Assembly (NCBI GenBank): GCA_003993805.1
Contig: RSEF01000001.1
Coordinates: forward strand, 69,974,674 to 70,038,673
From: Himantopus leucocephalus
Lineage: Eukaryota > Chordata > Aves > Charadriiformes > Recurvirostridae
Length of the DNA: 64,000 bases
Reading direction: 5' to 3'
Below, in pieces: positions 62,284-64,000 of this stretch. A model generated the notes under the pieces. It searched no databases. It worked only from the letters and a program-made list of their open reading frames with translations, and had not been told where the DNA came from. The position numbers were made by a program, and so were the translations under genes. Positions within the stretch are counted from its first letter, which is position 1. Every line of letters starts with the position of its first letter.

Positions 62284-62823
62284 GGTTCTGCTCTCAGAGA
62301 TCAGCATTCCCATCAGGCCACCACCCTGACACATCTTGTACACATTCCTAGCTCAAAGCAGATAAATAGGTCATTTGGGAACAATGGACTCCAAAGATTT
62401 ACAAAACTGCAGTAGAGGGCATGCACTGTCACACTACTAATTTTTCTCATTATTTTCAAAGACACTGTTCAAAGGTTTGGCTTCAGATTTAAATATACTA
62501 TTTCTACTTCAAAGTCGAAATGCTAAGGTAATGTAATTGCAACCTAGTGAAGGGTTGCACATCCTTTCACAGACAGCTGAGTGTAGAGAGCCACTCAGGA
62601 TAAGAATTGCTTACTTTTTTTTCCTCTTGTTCTCTGAAACAAGAAGTCTTTTTGACTTCTCAGGGTGAAGCTAAGGTTCCTGCCAGCGTGGAAAGCAGAG
62701 AGGAGGAACAGGAAAAGACTGACAGAGTATTCTTATGTGAATTTGTCTCGTCGTTTCTGTAATCTGCATATATCTTTGACCTCCTGAGCTCCCAAAGGCA
62801 GAGATTTCTACAAGGTAGTATGA

Positions 62824-62844
62824 NAAAAAAAAAAAAAAAAAAAA
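62824..62844. repeat. Poly-A tract with an undetermined base at its left edge
   Basis: An N at 62824 followed by 20 As. The N probably marks a homopolymer length or base-call ambiguity. Confidence 0.9.
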
Positions 62845-64000
62845 TTTGTCATTTAAAAACCCGTGAAGCTGTCTTTACTTACGGTAATGCTCATGCAGCT
62901 CTGCCATTACATAGCTGTTGTTTAACAATGGATGGATTCAGCTATTTGGACATGGCAAATGCTAAATAATGGATGATTCTAGCCGGTTACCTGAGTTATG
63001 TATCTGTGAAAATTTGGAATATAATGCACATGGAGAAGAGGAACTGATATAAAGTACAACAGTACAGTCACAGGAAGGGAAACAGGAGAAAGAAATTGGT
63101 AAAGCAAAAGGAATTATTTCTCCAAGAGTTTTAGTTCCCAGAATCTTTCGTCAGAATCTGGTTTCAAAACTTCTCAGAGGTTGTTCTGTGATCCCTGTTT
63201 GGGTCACGTCGCTTGTCCCTAGAGCTGGTCAAACAGGCTTTGACTGGCAGCAGAAGTAGCCAGGTGCTCCTACCTCTGCTCTGTTTGCAGGTTACAAGGA
63301 GCATAGGGAACAGCTCCAGGCTAAAATCAGAAATAAGACAACAATAACAATAGTCCCAGCACGTACCTTCCAGGTGGCTTTTATGGGAACCAGTAGTTCA
63401 TTAATGTTAATAGCACTCAAAATCTTTCCTTCCTTTGCCACTGCCTCTTCAGCCCTAGAGAACACGACTGTTTTTTTCTCCCCTAATGAGAGGGAACCAT
63501 ATCAGCAGCTTTTCTAAGTTGAGAGACGTGGTGGGTACATTGAAGTACCCACTGTGGTGTTACCAGAGCTATAGGCTTGTTTGGAAGAAAAGTCTAGCTC
63601 AGGTCACTAAAATATCTACTTCTTACTTACATTTTGTACATGGTATTCACATGCACATATCAAATGGCTTGTGAGATATTGCAGCACTACCAGGTTAAGA
63701 GGTCCATAAGAACTACTTTAGAGTTTATTCTCTGAGGTTTGGTCTGACTACTTTGCAATTGCTGTAAGTAAGAATGCACAAATAACTAACAGGTTGCAAC
63801 AGTAGCTTGAACTAAGAGGTTGTCTTGCTGTTCTCAAGTTTCTCTTTCTTTTGTTCTTCACGTTTCTGGAACCTACAGACAGAAAATGAGATCTCTTTCA
63901 AAAAAAGCACTGTGCTGCCTCTTTTTTCCAATTCCCCTGTTCTTCTGGACAATGAACTTGTTAGCGTGGAGACAAACACATAACCAATTTTCTTCGGTTA

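Larger units (their letters stand above)
59736..64000. other. Intergenic or intronic sequence
   Basis: No interspersed repeat is recognised. A 183-codon minus-strand frame ends here (59697-60248) but has no motif. A possible exon at 61462-61506 (plus) is open in the phase of the 55.8-58.3 kb series, with a weak acceptor. Poly-A tracts are at 62264-62283 and 62825-62844, and a 31-base tandem duplication starts at 61052. Confidence 0.5.

Noticed and set aside
1..64000. tRNA, rRNA, CRISPR, operon or phage-like systems
   Set aside because: None recognised; the window is vertebrate nuclear DNA. microRNA hairpins cannot be judged reliably by eye.

Overview
The window looks like nuclear DNA from a bird. 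Several CR1 LINE fragments end in the CR1 3' signature (TTCTATGATT-like). One solo-LTR fragment has the sequence of a widespread avian endogenous-retrovirus LTR. There are also traces of older amniote repeats (a MIR SINE and an antisense CR1-clade reverse-transcriptase fragment). Placement within birds is uncertain; the LTR type points to a neoavian lineage, but that is from memory. There are no operons, bacterial genes, CRISPR arrays or recognisable phage.

The sequence is three contigs separated by assembly gaps. Contig 1 (1-22309) is comparatively GC- and CpG-rich, with CpG-dense patches near 2.4, 4.1-4.5, 16.65-17.0, 17.2-18.1 and 20-21.5 kb. It carries two antisense CR1 tails (5.3 and 12.1 kb), a short sense CR1 tail (19.4 kb), a poly-G tract (8.4 kb) and a small minisatellite (21.4 kb). 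Contig 2 (23310-42055) is clearly AT-rich and CpG-poor. It holds a long antisense CR1 (28.7-29.4 kb), the LTR fragment (33.9 kb), and a diverged local duplication on both sides of that LTR. Contig 3 (42066-64000) is intermediate and holds the MIR, the antisense CR1-clade fragment (53.7-54.5 kb) and a CR1 tail at 59.6 kb. Both gaps lie in CR1 sequence. The 1000-N gap interrupts one CR1 copy that is recognisable on both sides. The 10-N gap cuts a CR1 copy with no continuation beyond it.

I could not recognise any protein-coding gene. The long open frames in contig 1 are explained by GC-rich, stop-poor sequence, and those at 22.2-23.5 kb by translated Ns. What remains is a set of short, open, splice-flanked segments that could be exons of unidentified genes. 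The best are 9412-9480 (minus), 43710-43828 (plus), 44919-44990 (minus), 50102-50169 (plus) and a phase-compatible plus-strand series at 55.8-61.5 kb. Exon-like segments turn up on both strands in overlapping regions, so some or all may be chance. They need transcript or cross-species evidence.

Overall this is most simply intergenic or intronic avian DNA. I found no convincing undescribed biological system. The most useful observations are the composition break at the large gap, the CpG cluster without a gene, the exon candidates and the local duplication around the LTR.
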